From contig JAKGHH010000002.1 in NCBI GenBank assembly GCA_022828595.1, positions 109,613,254 to 109,677,253 on the forward strand: 64,000 nt of DNA, written 5' to 3'. Position numbers and translations under genes: made by a program. Positions within the stretch are counted from its first letter, which is position 1; each line of letters opens with the position of its first letter. Source of the stretch: Nelumbo lutea. Lineage: Eukaryota; Streptophyta; Magnoliopsida; Proteales; Nelumbonaceae. The notes below the pieces were generated by a model, which ran no database searches, was not told the DNA's origin, and saw nothing but the letters and a program-made list of their open reading frames with translations. Of the stretch, positions 21,100 to 32,079 are shown one piece after another.

Positions 21100-23103
21100 T
21101 TTTAAAAGATCGGGATAGTGAAAATTACGGGAATGACCACGTCTTTTCCTTGAAATTTATTATTTTGTGGGCTTTGATTGGGTTATTTTGGTCTGTCGCT
21201 ATTTGCAAATGTGTTTTTTATTTGTGCTTAGTTGCTTACGTTGCAATTGGTTTTGATTGGGTTTGGCGGTGATCGGTGACCATTTAAAGCGCGTGAGAAT
21301 TGATACGGGACACGTGGAAGCGCGTATTTACTCAATCGGTGGCTCGGTAGACGGTAGTGTGTACTACGAGAACAGAACGACGATTTGGGATCTGCTCCTG
21401 CCTGTGAGGTCGGTATGAGGTGCGCTGTGAGCTGATCCTGACTCCAAATCAACTGCTTTGATTGGAGTAGTGAACAGAACGACGATTTTGATGCATTGCT
21501 GTGAGTAATTCGGATCTCCTACCCACACATCAATTGAATTCATTTTTCGCGTGCAGTTGATCCGATCAATCATGCTATCATTCATTGGGAGATATTCCTG
21601 ATGCACAACAGGAGATTCGAGCACTGTTTGACTGTCTTATATATCATTTTATCTCATTCAAGGCGGGCCAAATCAATCAATTAAGAATCAAATCCATACC
21701 TATCCACATAATACTATAATTGTATATTGATAACATCTTCCTATAAGTAATAATATGCAAACATAAGAGATATCTTGAACGTATAAACCGACTTTGAGCA
21801 AATGGGTAGGTTTTATCTACAACTGAGCGGAACCAACCTCAAATGGGGCTTGAATTGGTGCTACCCATTCTATTATAAAGTAGGGTTTGGTTTCAAATTC
21901 TTGGAACCAACCTTAATCCAACCAGTCCAAGGACTAGGGGTTCACCTAATCTCATGAATTGATATTGGAGTCAAAGTTGTTTTGAAATAAATCCCAAAAT
22001 ACTTTTGAGGATGTGAAGATTTGAACCCAAACACCCATGGTATGCAAAGGTCATGGTCTCACTTGACCATTGAGTTATTTAAGTCATTCGATCTTTTTTT
22101 TTTTTAAATGTTTGGATGTGTATAATATGTAATGTAAATGGTAATGTTTAGAAAATTTAAATTATAATGATAAGTTTTGAACCACATATAAATATATTAT
22201 AATAATTTCCATATTAAATTTGTCACTTTAATCAGTAAAAATAGTATAAGTTTTAAACTATATATTGTATTTATTGAAAATAGTTTTTAAAGAGCATATT
22301 TCATTTTTTTTGAAGGGAGAGAGTAAAGAAAGAACAAGTTCCATAGGGTAGATCCTGGAATCACCGCTAGAAGCACCAAGGCTAGAACCAACCCTAGAAC
22401 TGACTTTTAGAGTGTAGGTTCTGGTTCCAAAAATCCAGAACCGATCTCTATAGAGTAGGCTCCAGATTCTACCATGAAAGCAAATCGAATTGACCCATGC
22501 TCAACCCTAGTAGGTCAAAAGTTCAAGGGTTCAATTGCTTATATCGAACATGTTTTGACCAAATCAAGATTTTTTTTTACAAAATAGTGGGTTTTCAGAA
22601 ACCAATAATTATAAATAGGTCGAAGTCATGATTTGGACGGTTCAATCATCCATGTCAATGACGAGTTGAAAACATTGAATAAAACATCATAAAAATTATA
22701 ATTCATTTATATTTCATTTGAAAATAATAAAAATTCATCATCCATAGTAAAAATAATTTAGTAAATTATTTATATAAAATAAAATTAATTATTAACTTTT
22801 ATTATTAATAAATTTTTAATATTATAAAAAATAATCAATTAATAAAAAGTAATAAAATAAATTAAAAACTTATATCCATTTAAAATTCACTTAAAATTAA
22901 TATAAAAATAATACAAATTATCTAACAATTATTAGATTATAACTAATTTCTACTGTTTTAAAACCAACTTAAATTCCTCTAAAACGTAAAAGGACAACAT
23001 AACAGATTAAAGTTAGTAAGGATTAATATAAAATGAATAAAATTTTATTAATTTTAAATATTGGTTAATTAATTTAATAGAAATTTAAATTCCGTTTAAA
23101 ATC
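21100..23103. other. Upstream region of the EF-hand gene, then AT-rich spacer
   Basis: The first few hundred bases (21100-21600) are the putative promoter on the minus strand. No clear TATA box was found. The rest is AT-rich with no coding similarity. Confidence 0.4.
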
Positions 23104-23624
23104 AGGAGAATTATAAGAACCTCCTTGGGTTTTCCAATAATCATATGAACCTCCCTTGTGTTTTGACCTTAACAAAAACCTCCCCTATTGTTTTGAAAAA
23201 AAGGTGCAAACACCTACCTTGTGTCAGCATTCCAAATGGAAAATGCTGATGTAATTTATTAAGCATTTTAAAATATCATCCTTAGCCAACTTCATGAAAT
23301 ATAAATTTGCTAAAATACCTTGAAACAAAAAGATTTGCTTCCTTCTATACTTCAGTTCAGTCATTTTAACCTTATTTTGTCCAAGAAAAGTAGAGAGGAT
23401 TACTCTTTGAAAATTGTCTGGTAAAATAAATTAGTGGAGGGTGAAAATGAAACTTTAAATAGTATATAAAAACGCCTTAATAACATAAAGATATTTTGGT
23501 AACTTTGGCATCTTTGTTGTTGGAAAGCTAACACTAAACAGGTATTTACACTTTTTTCAAAACTATAAAGAAGGTTTTTGTTAGGATCAAAACTGGGTGG
23601 TTTATAGAATTGTTATAAGAGAAG
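23104..23624. mobile_element. Non-autonomous element with long inverted terminal repeats
   Basis: The left arm (about 23104-23225) holds GAATTATAAGAACCTCC, TTTTGACCTTAACAAAAACC and TTGTTTTGAAAAAAAGGTG. The right arm (about 23520-23624) reads the same blocks in reverse complement: AGTTTTGATCCTAACAAAAACC and TAGTTTTGAAAAAAGTGT. Arms of about 100 bp with a non-coding centre suggest a Mutator-like MITE. I saw no clear 9-bp target duplication. Confidence 0.62.
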
Positions 23625-24235
23625 TTTTTTTTTAATAATTTTAACTAGAAATTAATTAAAAAATAATAACAAATCAATAAAGAAAAAAATTAATAAAAAT
23701 AAAATTAAGACAAAAAATAATTATCTAAAACATAAGAAAATGACCACTCACAGAAGTAAAAGTCAACTTGGATTGTGTTTGAAAAAATAATGATTGAATT
23801 GGACATAGATGTCCACTTTAGATGTCATATATAGTGCTCGTTCCTCCATTTCTTTATTCCTTCAAGGGTTTACCATTTTCTCCAACCTCCACCACTACCC
23901 CCTCCCTCTCTCATTCGTAATAGTTGACACAAAGTTTTCAGAGGAAACTCCATGAAAACTCTCTTATTTTTAATAAAATTTCATAAAAATCAAACGCCCA
24001 AGGAATCGCCGACAAAGCTTTGATGCTTTCCAGAACCCCATTTACTCAAAAGACGACCCAAAACCCCAGATTACACAGACCACAAGAACCCTCTATTCAG
24101 TCGATATCTACAAGTCTAACATAGGTCGTACTCAGAGTTATCTTGCTCCACCTATTTCCACTCTCTATGTTTACGTCTTAGTCTTTGGTCCTTTCAGTAG
24201 TATTTCTGCTCTTTGGACAACACCATCGATGTAGG
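23625..24235. other. Spacer before the gypsy element, no gene seen
   Basis: The sequence is AT-rich, then more mixed from about 23830. No open frame of note. It ends with the left copy of the GTAGG target duplication (24231-24235). Confidence 0.4.
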
Positions 24236-24881
24236 TGATGGTGCGCAATTTGATAGCTCTTAGTTGGATGGCAGTTTGAACGTTGATTGCCTATCTGGTG
24301 GGTCAAATTGCAAGACAGGAAAGATTAGAGAATTCGAGGTGATTAATCCGGCGTGGTCACTCTGATGTTTAAGTCAGTAATTGGTTATATGCGAGCTGAA
24401 AGCTTGTATGTATGAGAGCTAATGAGCAAATAATCTCGCGTACTTGGGTCTCAGGGGCTGATGCCCTTATACAGATGGGCTACTGTGAGTCTCACGAAAC
24501 ACATCCGAGATCCTTGTCTCACGTTGTTAGGAATCCGTTCTGCCCCAGGAGGTGGATAACATGCTAACTAATAAGGCCTTTCATATCCGTACGATTGGGG
24601 CAGTATGAGGATAAGACCTATGGTCATGTGGTGTGATCCTGAAGAGCTCGGAGACGGCTGGTGCTTCTAGAAGTCTAGTACGTTTCACCTTGGTAGGTTG
24701 GGCAATCTCAAGCTACTCGGACCTCGGTCATTGTCGAGGTGCCTGAGACACCCGAGGTGGCCTAACCCACTGAGGTGGTTGGTGGTGCTGAGATGGCAGT
24801 AAGAGCAGAATCATAGTCTGGTCAGTAGGTCGTGTCTATGTGTCCTCTGCTTACTAGGTCGGGCCAAATCACCCCTCATCA
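24236..24881 (-). repeat. 3' LTR of the gypsy element
   Basis: On the plus strand it starts TGATGGTGCGCAATTTGA and ends CACCCCTCATCA, the mirror termini TGATG/CATCA. It aligns along its length with 28711-29312. It carries a GAGGTGCCTGAGACACC(C/T) block that is repeated in the other LTR. Confidence 0.92.
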
Positions 24882-25520
24882 ATTGCTCCCCACTCCCTGT
24901 GTCGGGGTCCTGACCCGATGCGGGGAGGTCATGATGAACTCAGGTGGGTTTGGCCCGGTTTCCTTTCTGGTCGAGGTCTAATCCTACGGTTTGATCGTGT
25001 TGACCTGGTCGGATCGACCATAAATCCAGATCGTGTATCGGGAACATGAGGATGTCACACGGATTACAAACCCTGCGGACGTCAAAACACGCGCTAATCG
25101 ATTTCAGCCTCAGGAGCTGTGCAGCTGGTTTTGATGAGAACCATCGGATCGAACAGATCTCAGCTATCCAAGATTGACTATCCAGGCTATAAATAGGGGC
25201 CTTTGGGTCCCATTCACCTTGTCCATTTTGAATCTACGATTTGGAGCTTGTGCGCTAATCCAAGTTGATGGCTTTCATTTCATTCTGAGGTTGTTCCTTC
25301 TTCTCCTTTTAGGTAAGCGACTTTCGTTCCTTATCCGTTTCTTTTCCTTCAGTTCACGATGTCTAGCGTTAGCACTGGTAGCTTGCTTGATGCAAGTAGC
25401 GAGTCCATTGGGGCCGAGGTGGAAACCTCGTGCAACTCGTGCATGAAGCTCAGTAAGGGGGAAGCAATTTGTGCCCCGAGGTCTAGCGAGTCGATCGGAG
25501 TAGGCATCCATGAAGCTTAG
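24882..25520 (+). other. Antisense promoter-like region and short ORF in the gypsy 3' region
   Basis: On the plus strand, opposite to gag-pol, a TATA-like GCTATAAATAGGGGCC lies at 25186-25201. It is followed by a pyrimidine-rich leader and an ATG at 25359 that opens a 53-codon frame (MSSVSTGSLLDASSESIGAE...) ending at the TAG at 25518-25520. Tat-lineage elements are known to carry an extra ORF in antisense between pol and the 3' LTR. I infer that this is the start of such an ORF, cut off by the deletion that removed most of pol. The identity of the protein is not established. Confidence 0.5.
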
Positions 25521-25990
25521 CAACTTGTGCCCCGAGGTAGCATCTACCAGGCGATCTATTCTAGGAAAGGGGAAGCAATCCTTTGGACAGGCTCTGTTGA
25601 GGTCGGTGTAATCGACACACATGCACCACTTTCCGTTAACTTTCTCCACAAGCACAGGGTTGGGCACCTAGCTCGGGTATTGGACCTCTTTAACGAAGTC
25701 TATTGCAAGGAGTTTCTCAACCTCCTCATCAACTACCCTCTACCGCTTCAGGGTGAGGTTGCTTTTTCTTTGTCTAACTGGCTTGACTAAGGGGTCCACA
25801 TTAAGTTTGTGAGTTATTATACTAGGGTCAATATCGGGCATTTCTGCTACCGACCAAGCAAATACATCTAAATTACTAAGTAAAAAACTTACCAGTTGCA
25901 ACCTAAGTGGTTCATTTAGATGAACGCCGATCTGGAGGGTCTTCGTCGGCATGGCATCCGAGACTGGAACCTGGACTGTCTCCTTCATTG
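25500..25990 (-). pseudogene. Gypsy reverse transcriptase, N-terminal part only
   Basis: Minus-strand frames 25740-25988 and 25520-25667 give the usual lead-in (SFLLSNLDVFAWSVAEMPDI, then HKLNV and PVRQ) and the first RT blocks (NGKWCMCVDYTDLNRACPKD, then PRIDRLVDATSG and LLSFMDAYS). The reading stops being RT-like right after FMDAYS. The YVDD-type catalytic block, RNase H and integrase are absent, and a frame change lies near 25670-25740. Confidence 0.85.
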
Positions 25991-25999
25991 GGGCAGCTC

Positions 26000-26553
26000 A
26001 ATCCTCTATGTGCTCGGGGGGTGGTTCTAGTTCGATGTCATCTGCTAACATTGCCTTGCCCTTCAAAGCGACTACGTAGCACTTGTGTGACTCAAGCTGG
26101 TCGCTTTGTACTATCCCTACTCCGTAGCTCGTCGAAAATTTCATTGACAAGTAGTAGGTTGACACCACCGCACGTAGGGCATGCAAGATGGGTCAACCTA
26201 AAATCGCGTTGCAGGGGGACGGAGTCGCGACCACTAGGAATGTATGCTCAAAGCGTACTGAGTTGGGCCATTCTCATTGCTCCTGCTGCTACTAGAATTG
26301 TAATTCGGCCAGGGGGTTTCACTACGTCTCCATTGAACCCAACTAGGGGGGTATCTGCTGGCTTCAAATCCTTCTGCTCCAATTGTAACTTGTCAAACAC
26401 CTCCAGAAACATGATATCCTCTGAACTTCCAGAATCCACTAATATCCGCTTCACCTTGAAGTCATTGATTATTAGCTTGACCACGAAGGCGTTGTCATGT
26501 GTACACTGAATTCCGCGTGCATCACTTTTGGTGAAATAGATCGGCTCCTCCAC
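26000..26553 (-). pseudogene. Gypsy aspartic protease region
   Basis: The minus-strand frame contains FTKSDARGIQCTHDNAFVV, then VKRILVDSGSSEDIMFLEVF with the DSGSS active-site motif in place of the commoner D-T/S-G of other families, and a GFNGDVVKPPGRI block. A frameshift near 26250 separates it from the continuation at 25998-26186 (VVSTYYLSMKFSTSYGVGIV). It lies between gag and RT, as expected. Confidence 0.82.
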
Positions 26554-26559
26554 CCGAGG

Positions 26560-27900
26560 TCACTTTGGTAGGTTCTCTTCTTCGTACTTCAGCTCCTGGA
26601 TTTCTGCCTTGCTTGTTGTTGTTCTGCACCTTGAAACAATAGACCCACCGGTGATCATGTTGACCACCCCGCAGATCGGCCTGTCTTCTGGTGGCGGCGG
26701 TTGTTGAGATGGTTGTTGGTTATTCCTCCTGCTTGGCTCCGGAGCATCTCTTCGTTGGCCGGCTTGTCGGTCTACTGCTTCCCTGTCTTCATGCTTGATG
26801 AAGTGATTTAGATATCTGCGGCGGATCAACTCCTTAATCTCGTCCTTGAGGTTGCGACAACCTTCTGTACTGTACCCGATGTCATGGTGGAAATGGCAGT
26901 ACACATTAGGGTTTTTGGCCGTCGGCTCTCCTTGCATCCTTGGCGACCACTTGACATAGCTAGTCTCCTTGATTGCCATAAGGATTTTACCCCTCTTTTC
27001 ATTTAGGTGGTGTAGCTGGACCTTTGAATTAGAGGGGTCCTAGATCGCCGACTTGACCTAGAATACCGAGGTGGTAACTTTCTCAGTGATTTACTTTGCT
27101 TTGGCGACTTGCTCTTACATTGCTGGTGCTTGCTGCTGCTGGTACCTTCATCTTCCCGCTTTCTCTTTTTGCCTTGTTGTATTTCTAATTGGGAACCAAG
27201 GGCTTCCTTCGCCTAAATGAACTTGTCGGCGTCATCGAGGAAGTTCTCCATTGTCTTCGGAGGGTTCAACCTGAGGCGCCAATGAAACTCAACATGTCAA
27301 ACTCCCTTCTGGGCCACACTAAGCTGCACGACTCAGTTGAGGTTGGGAATTTGCAGACATTCTGCATTAAACCTCGTGATATAACTGTGGATTAACTCGT
27401 TCTCCCATTGTATCATGTTTAGAAGGCTCTCTGCAAACTTTGGGCACTTCTTACTTGTGATGAAATGGGCGATGAACAGTGTCTAGCTCTTGACCGAGCC
27501 TGGCTATAAGTTTTTGTACCATGTCCTAGTTGTACCTCTAAATGTTGTGGAGAACACAATATATAAGCTTGGTTCATCTGCTCTAGTGAGTAACATCAGG
27601 GACTAGAAACTATTGACGTGGTCATTCGGGTCGGTGTTCCAGTCATATGTCTCCAATGCAGGTGTCTTGAAGCCTTTTGGCCTTGGGGTCGAGAGGATTT
27701 CTGGTGCTAGGGGGTAGGGCCGACTCAACAAAATTGGAGCCGACTGTGTAGCTACCGAGCTCACTTCCTCCCTTGACTTGTCTACTGCTTCCGATGGACT
27801 GCTCTTTGCTGAAGTGCAACATGCCTTGTGCCGGCGTTGCTTCTTAGCGGCCTCGTTGTTGGTTTTATTCACCTTGGTATTGTCTAGCACTTCATTCCTA
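26560..27900 (-). pseudogene. Gypsy gag, broken into several frames
   Basis: The N-terminal part (minus frame 27603-27890) ends in PKGFKTPALETYDWNTDPND, the typical start of the gag core. Its C-terminal part (26560-26979) has NPNVYCHFHHDIGYSTEGCR, a CCHC-like zinc-binding stretch, then DEIKELIRRRYLNHFIK. Between them, 26980-27600 carries stops in all minus frames. A related fragment of this region lies at 41714-42440. Confidence 0.85.
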
Positions 27901-28710
27901 GTGTGCTCCCGCTCTTAAACGTTGTCATGAGGGTATGGCTGGTCTCTGTTGCTAGCATTCTCACGAACGCAAGCTGGCTGTTGACTGTTGTCATGCCTCT
28001 CACCTCGGGCTGCTGGTTGCTGACTTGATTCTTACGGCTCTTACGCTGCGAGTGTTGCTATTGATTGGTTTTGCATTGGTGGCTGCTTTGGGGCCGATCC
28101 TTCTGGTTTACCACTTGAGGAGGTGGTGGAGTGTGCCGACCCGCTACTGGATCCCGAGGTGGGGTCCGACCCCGATGAGGGGCTGGGACCCGAGATGTCC
28201 CTACACCTCGGGGAGGAGATCGGCGCATGTTTTGTTGGTTTTGATTTTGATTCAGGTTTTGGTTCGGTTGGAGTGGTGGGAACTGCTGTTGATAAAAGTA
28301 ATATTGCTGGTACTGTTGGAACTAATGGATCTATTGCATTTGAAGTTGCATGATCCGAACACTTTGCCCCAACTCATGGAACTACTGCTCACCAACCCTG
28401 GGATGAACCACAGAGGGCTCTGCGATCGAGATGGCGACACTCACATGAGGTAGGGGAACGTTGAGGGGCTGCGTGCTGAATGCTTGGCATTGTGTCGTTA
28501 GAACTCCTGAGATAGTGGGAGGGATGGTGATCTACTTGATTTTCACCAAGGAGAATTCAAGGTTGTACGGGATTTGCTTCTGCCTTGCAATAGCAGTCAT
28601 CTTGACGCTCTTTCCGGTGTTTCTTGGTGATGCCGTTGATGAGATGCTGGTAGTGTGGTTAAGGTAGAAAACTTGACTTTCTTGTCACGTTTCCCACAGA
28701 CGAAGCCAAT
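27901..28710 (-). other. Gypsy 5' leader and primer-site region
   Basis: This is non-coding or decayed sequence between the gag start and the 5' LTR. Next to the LTR (28690-28710) the minus strand reads TTGGCTTCGTCTGTGGGAAA. That is the primer-binding position and is close to the TTGGCGTCATCTGTGGGAA of the element at 33502-37022. Confidence 0.6.
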
Positions 28711-29312
28711 TGATGGTGCGCGATCTGGTCTCTCTTAGATGGATGGCATCTCGGACGTCGGTTGCCTAGTTGGTGGGTCGAATTGCAAGACAGAAAGGAT
28801 TAGAGAACCCGGGGTGGCTAACCCGGCGTAGTCACTCCGATACTTAAGTTATTAACTGGTTGTATGCGAGCTGAAAGCTTGTAAGTATGAGAGCTAGTGA
28901 GCAAATAATCGTGTGTACTTGGGTCTTAGGGGCTGATGCCCTTATATAGATGGGTTGTTGTGGGTCTCACGAAACACCTCCGCTCGGCTCGCGTTGTTAG
29001 GAGTCCATTCTTCCCCGGGAGGTGGATAGCGTGTTAGCCGATAAGGCCTATCGTATTCATTCAATTTGGGTGAGATGAGGATAAGACCTACGACATCCTA
29101 AAGAGCTTAGAAACGGCTAACGCTTCTAGAAGTTTGGTACGTGTCACCTCGATAGATTGGGCCATCCTGAGCTACTTGAACCTCGGTCATTGCCGAGGTG
29201 CCTGAGACACCTATAGTGGCTGGTGGTGCTGAGATGGCAACAAAAGCAGAATCATAATCTAATCAGCAGGCTGTGTCCACGTGTCTAGGTCATGCCAAAT
29301 CACCCCTCATCA
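28711..29312 (-). repeat. 5' LTR of the gypsy element
   Basis: On the plus strand it starts TGATGGTGCGCGATCTGG and ends CACCCCTCATCA. It is followed directly by the right copy of the GTAGG target duplication. It is shorter than the 3' LTR by about 44 bp through small deletions. Confidence 0.92.
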
Positions 29313-29774
29313 GTAGGTAAAGCAGCTGTGGCCTTTAGGATAATGATTTCCATTGTAAGATGTGGTTGAAGTGGGTCTCCAAGAGCTACCGTGGCTGGGA
29401 CCACCGATGTATTGGCTTTGGCTTGGGCGGTGTTAAAGCATATTAAGTCACCGCCGATGAAAACCCTTAATTTGCTGAAAGAAGGGTTCTCATTTTCTAA
29501 CGGAAATAAAATTTTGATGGTAAGCATAAGAAAAGAAATGGAATTGGGATCTTCTCTTGCCTCACACCAACCTCACACCACATCCCACCCTGGATTGCGA
29601 GATGTTCCGATGTGCGGTCCGGGCATGCTGTGATGAAGGGTTCTCATTTTCATATACAAACATGGTCGCTACAGATTCTATTTCCCTTCACAGAACACCT
29701 GGTGGGCGTGAAAAAGATAATTCAGCCATAGAAAGAAGGACACGTAAAGCTAAGGTGATAGGAATTAAAACCAT

Positions 29775-29781
29775 TATAAAT
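29775..29781 (+). promoter_or_regulatory. TATA-box candidate of the P450 gene
   Basis: TATAAAT lies 56-62 bases before the P450 ATG, which would place transcription start about 30 bases before the ATG. It stands only about 460 bases after the gypsy LTR, so the promoter is at most about 520 bp long before transposon sequence begins. Confidence 0.35.
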
Positions 29782-29836
29782 TAGATGGGAGGGATAGCCT
29801 TTTTGGCCGGAGTTGTGAAGCAGAGAGAAGAGAAAA

Positions 29837-31999
29837 ATGAGTCCTTGGCTACAACGATTGTGGCCGGACGACCGACAAGGCATCTTCCTTGGTACCCTCC
29901 CTTTGTCTCTCATCTTCCTCCTTTCCTCCATCTTTCTCTTTCTGTTCAGTTTAGGTTACAGAAGTCGAATCAAGAGTCACAACCTACCACCTTCTCCATT
30001 TCGGCTTCCGGTCATAGGGAACCTCCACCAACTGGGTTCGACCTCGCACCGTGATCTTCACTCCCTCGCACAACGCCATGGCGCACTTATGCTTCTTCAT
30101 CTGGGCAACTCACCAACCCTAGTGGTGTCGTCGGCCGACACAGCTCGAGAGATCATGAAAACACATGATCTCATCTTCTCCAGCAGACCCAAGAGGAGCA
30201 ACAGTTGGCGTCTTGTGTACAATCACAAGGATGTTGCACTTGCACCTTACGGCGAGTACTGGCGTCAGATCCGTAGAATCTGTGTTCTCCAGCTTCTTAG
30301 CGTGAAGAGGGTTCAATCATTTCAACCGGTGAGAGAGCAAGAGACAGCTCTTTTAATCGAGAACATCCAACGCTCCTGTTCCTCCTCACCTTCTTCCTCG
30401 GCTTTGGTCAACCTGAGCGATGCGCTGGTTTCTCTCACGAACGATGTAATCTGCAGGGTTGCCTTCGGAAGGAAATACAGTGGAGGCGGGGAGGGTTCGA
30501 AGAATTTTAAGCAGATGTTGAGAGAATTAATGTATCTATTGGGAGTTTTCAACGTCGGACACTTCATCCCATGGCTTGCTTGGGTGGATTACATTAGTGG
30601 TTTGAATGCAAGAGCGGAAAAGTGCTTCAGAGAAATGGATTGTTTTCTGGAACAAGTAATTGAAGAACATATTCATCAAGGCAATAAGACTGGTGGTGGT
30701 GAAGAAGACTTGGTAGACGTTTTGCTTGCGATAGCCAAGGATAAGACGATTGGTATTCCTATTGAGAGAGACAACATCAAAGCTATCATACTGGTAAGCA
30801 GAATAATTAAAAACTCTTCTTTTGGCTTCCATCTGCAACTTTTTTTCTTTTCAACTGATGAAATATATATTTCAACAATCATCTTTTGCCCTTTACAGCG
30901 AATTTTTTTTTCTCTTTTATACCTTTGAAAATCAACTGATGTAAACATAGTTTGGGAATCGGGTCTTGGCTCGGTTCACTTGCTGAGTTGAGTAGAAATT
31001 ATCTCTTTGTCAACCAGTCTATTTAAGAATTTAATTAAATTTAACCACACAGTATGGATCACTAGCCATGGTATACTTGCGAGTATTGTTGTTGAATTTA
31101 CACCAGGAATTAGATAACATAAAGAAACTTTTTTACCTACATGCTATGCCGTGTCTCATAACACTTCAGGCTATATTTGGATAGGAAACAAGGGAGGAAC
31201 GTAACTGAAAATTAAGGAATTTATTACTATCAATCTAAACCCAGGGCAACAGTTTCAACAGTAGGGAGTTCAACCTACCATTGTAATGTTACTATAAATT
31301 AATTCATCGTGTTTAATAACTCATACTCATGGATTCTCATTAATTTCTTTTATCTCGTTTCCATTGTAGGACATGTTTGTCGCAGGAGCTGACACTACAC
31401 ATACAGCCATGGAATGGGCAATGGCGGAGCTCTTAAGACATCCAGAAGTGATGAAGGAATTGCAGGAAGAGGTGAGAAATACGAGTAGTGGCAAACCCTA
31501 TGTTACAGAGGAGGAAGTAGAGAAAATGCAATACTTGAAGTTGGTTATAAAGGAGACCCTAAGACTACATCCTCCAATTCCTTTGTTGGTACCAAGAGAA
31601 TCGACCCAAGATGTCAAGATAGAAGGATACAACATTCCAGCCAAAACAGTGGTGTTTATCAATGCTTGGGCAATTGGAAGAGATCCTGCATCATGGGAAG
31701 AACCAGAGAAATTTCAACCAAAGAGGTTCCTGACTTCTGCTAGTAACCTAAATATTGACTTCAAAGGAAATGATTTCCGGTTAATTCCCTTTGGAGCAGG
31801 CAGGAGGGAATGTCCAGGAATTCAGTTTGCAATGGCTGCCAATGAACTTGTACTAGCTAATCTTCTGCACAAATTTGATTGGAAATTACCTGGTGGATCC
31901 AGCGGAGAGGATTTAGATATGACAGAAGGTTCAGGGACCACAGCTCACAAGAAGCACCCACTCGTTGCAGTTGCAATTCCTCACCAATGTCAAATATGA
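29837..31999 (+). CDS. Cytochrome P450, CYP71A-like, two exons, 528 aa
   Basis: This is a haem-thiolate monooxygenase of the plant A-type (CYP71 clan), anchored in the ER membrane by an N-terminal hydrophobic helix (about residues 16-38), followed by the proline hinge [12 protein letters not shown]. Exon 1 is 29837-30793, exon 2 is 31370-31999; the phase-0 intron of 576 bp has GT/AG ends and sits at the conserved CYP71-clan position just before the I-helix. Motifs: C-helix WRQIRR, I-helix oxygen-binding AGADTT, K-helix ETLR, FQPKRF for the PERF motif, and the haem loop [11 protein letters not shown] with its cysteine. The length is normal and no frame break was seen, so it is probably functional. 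Substrate is unknown; CYP71A members oxidise terpenoids, indoles or other specialised metabolites. Subfamily is judged from memory of the family, not from alignment. Confidence 0.95.
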
Positions 32000-32041
32000 A
32001 TTACGTAGTCCACATGTAAAACAAAAGCAACAGATGTATGT

Positions 32042-32074
<33 letters not shown>

Positions 32075-32075
32075 T
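32042..32075 (+). repeat. (GA)n tract followed by a G run
   Basis: About ten GA units are followed by about ten G residues, just after the P450 stop, probably in its 3' untranslated region. Confidence 0.9.
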
Positions 32076-32079
32076 TGTA

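Larger units (their letters stand above)
24236..29312 (-). mobile_element. Ty3/gypsy LTR retrotransposon, Tat type, internally deleted
   Basis: Two LTRs with TGATG...CATCA ends (24236-24881 and 28711-29312) bound a 3.8-kb interior. The 5-bp target duplication GTAGG is present on both sides (24231-24235, 29313-29317). Reading on the minus strand, a primer-site region with GTCTGTGGGAA follows the right LTR. Then come gag, protease and the first part of reverse transcriptase, and a purine tract GGGAGTGGGGAG just before the left LTR. The rest of RT, RNase H and integrase are missing. The sequence style (DYTDLNRACPKD; GYSTEGCRNLKDEI) fits the Tat branch. LTRs differ by many substitutions and in length (646 vs 602 bp), so the insertion is old. 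Confidence 0.93.

Noticed and set aside
25907..26509. 200-codon plus-strand frame
   Set aside because: It is the antisense shadow of the gypsy protease and gag region, whose minus-strand reading has recognisable motifs (DSGSS, zinc-binding stretch).
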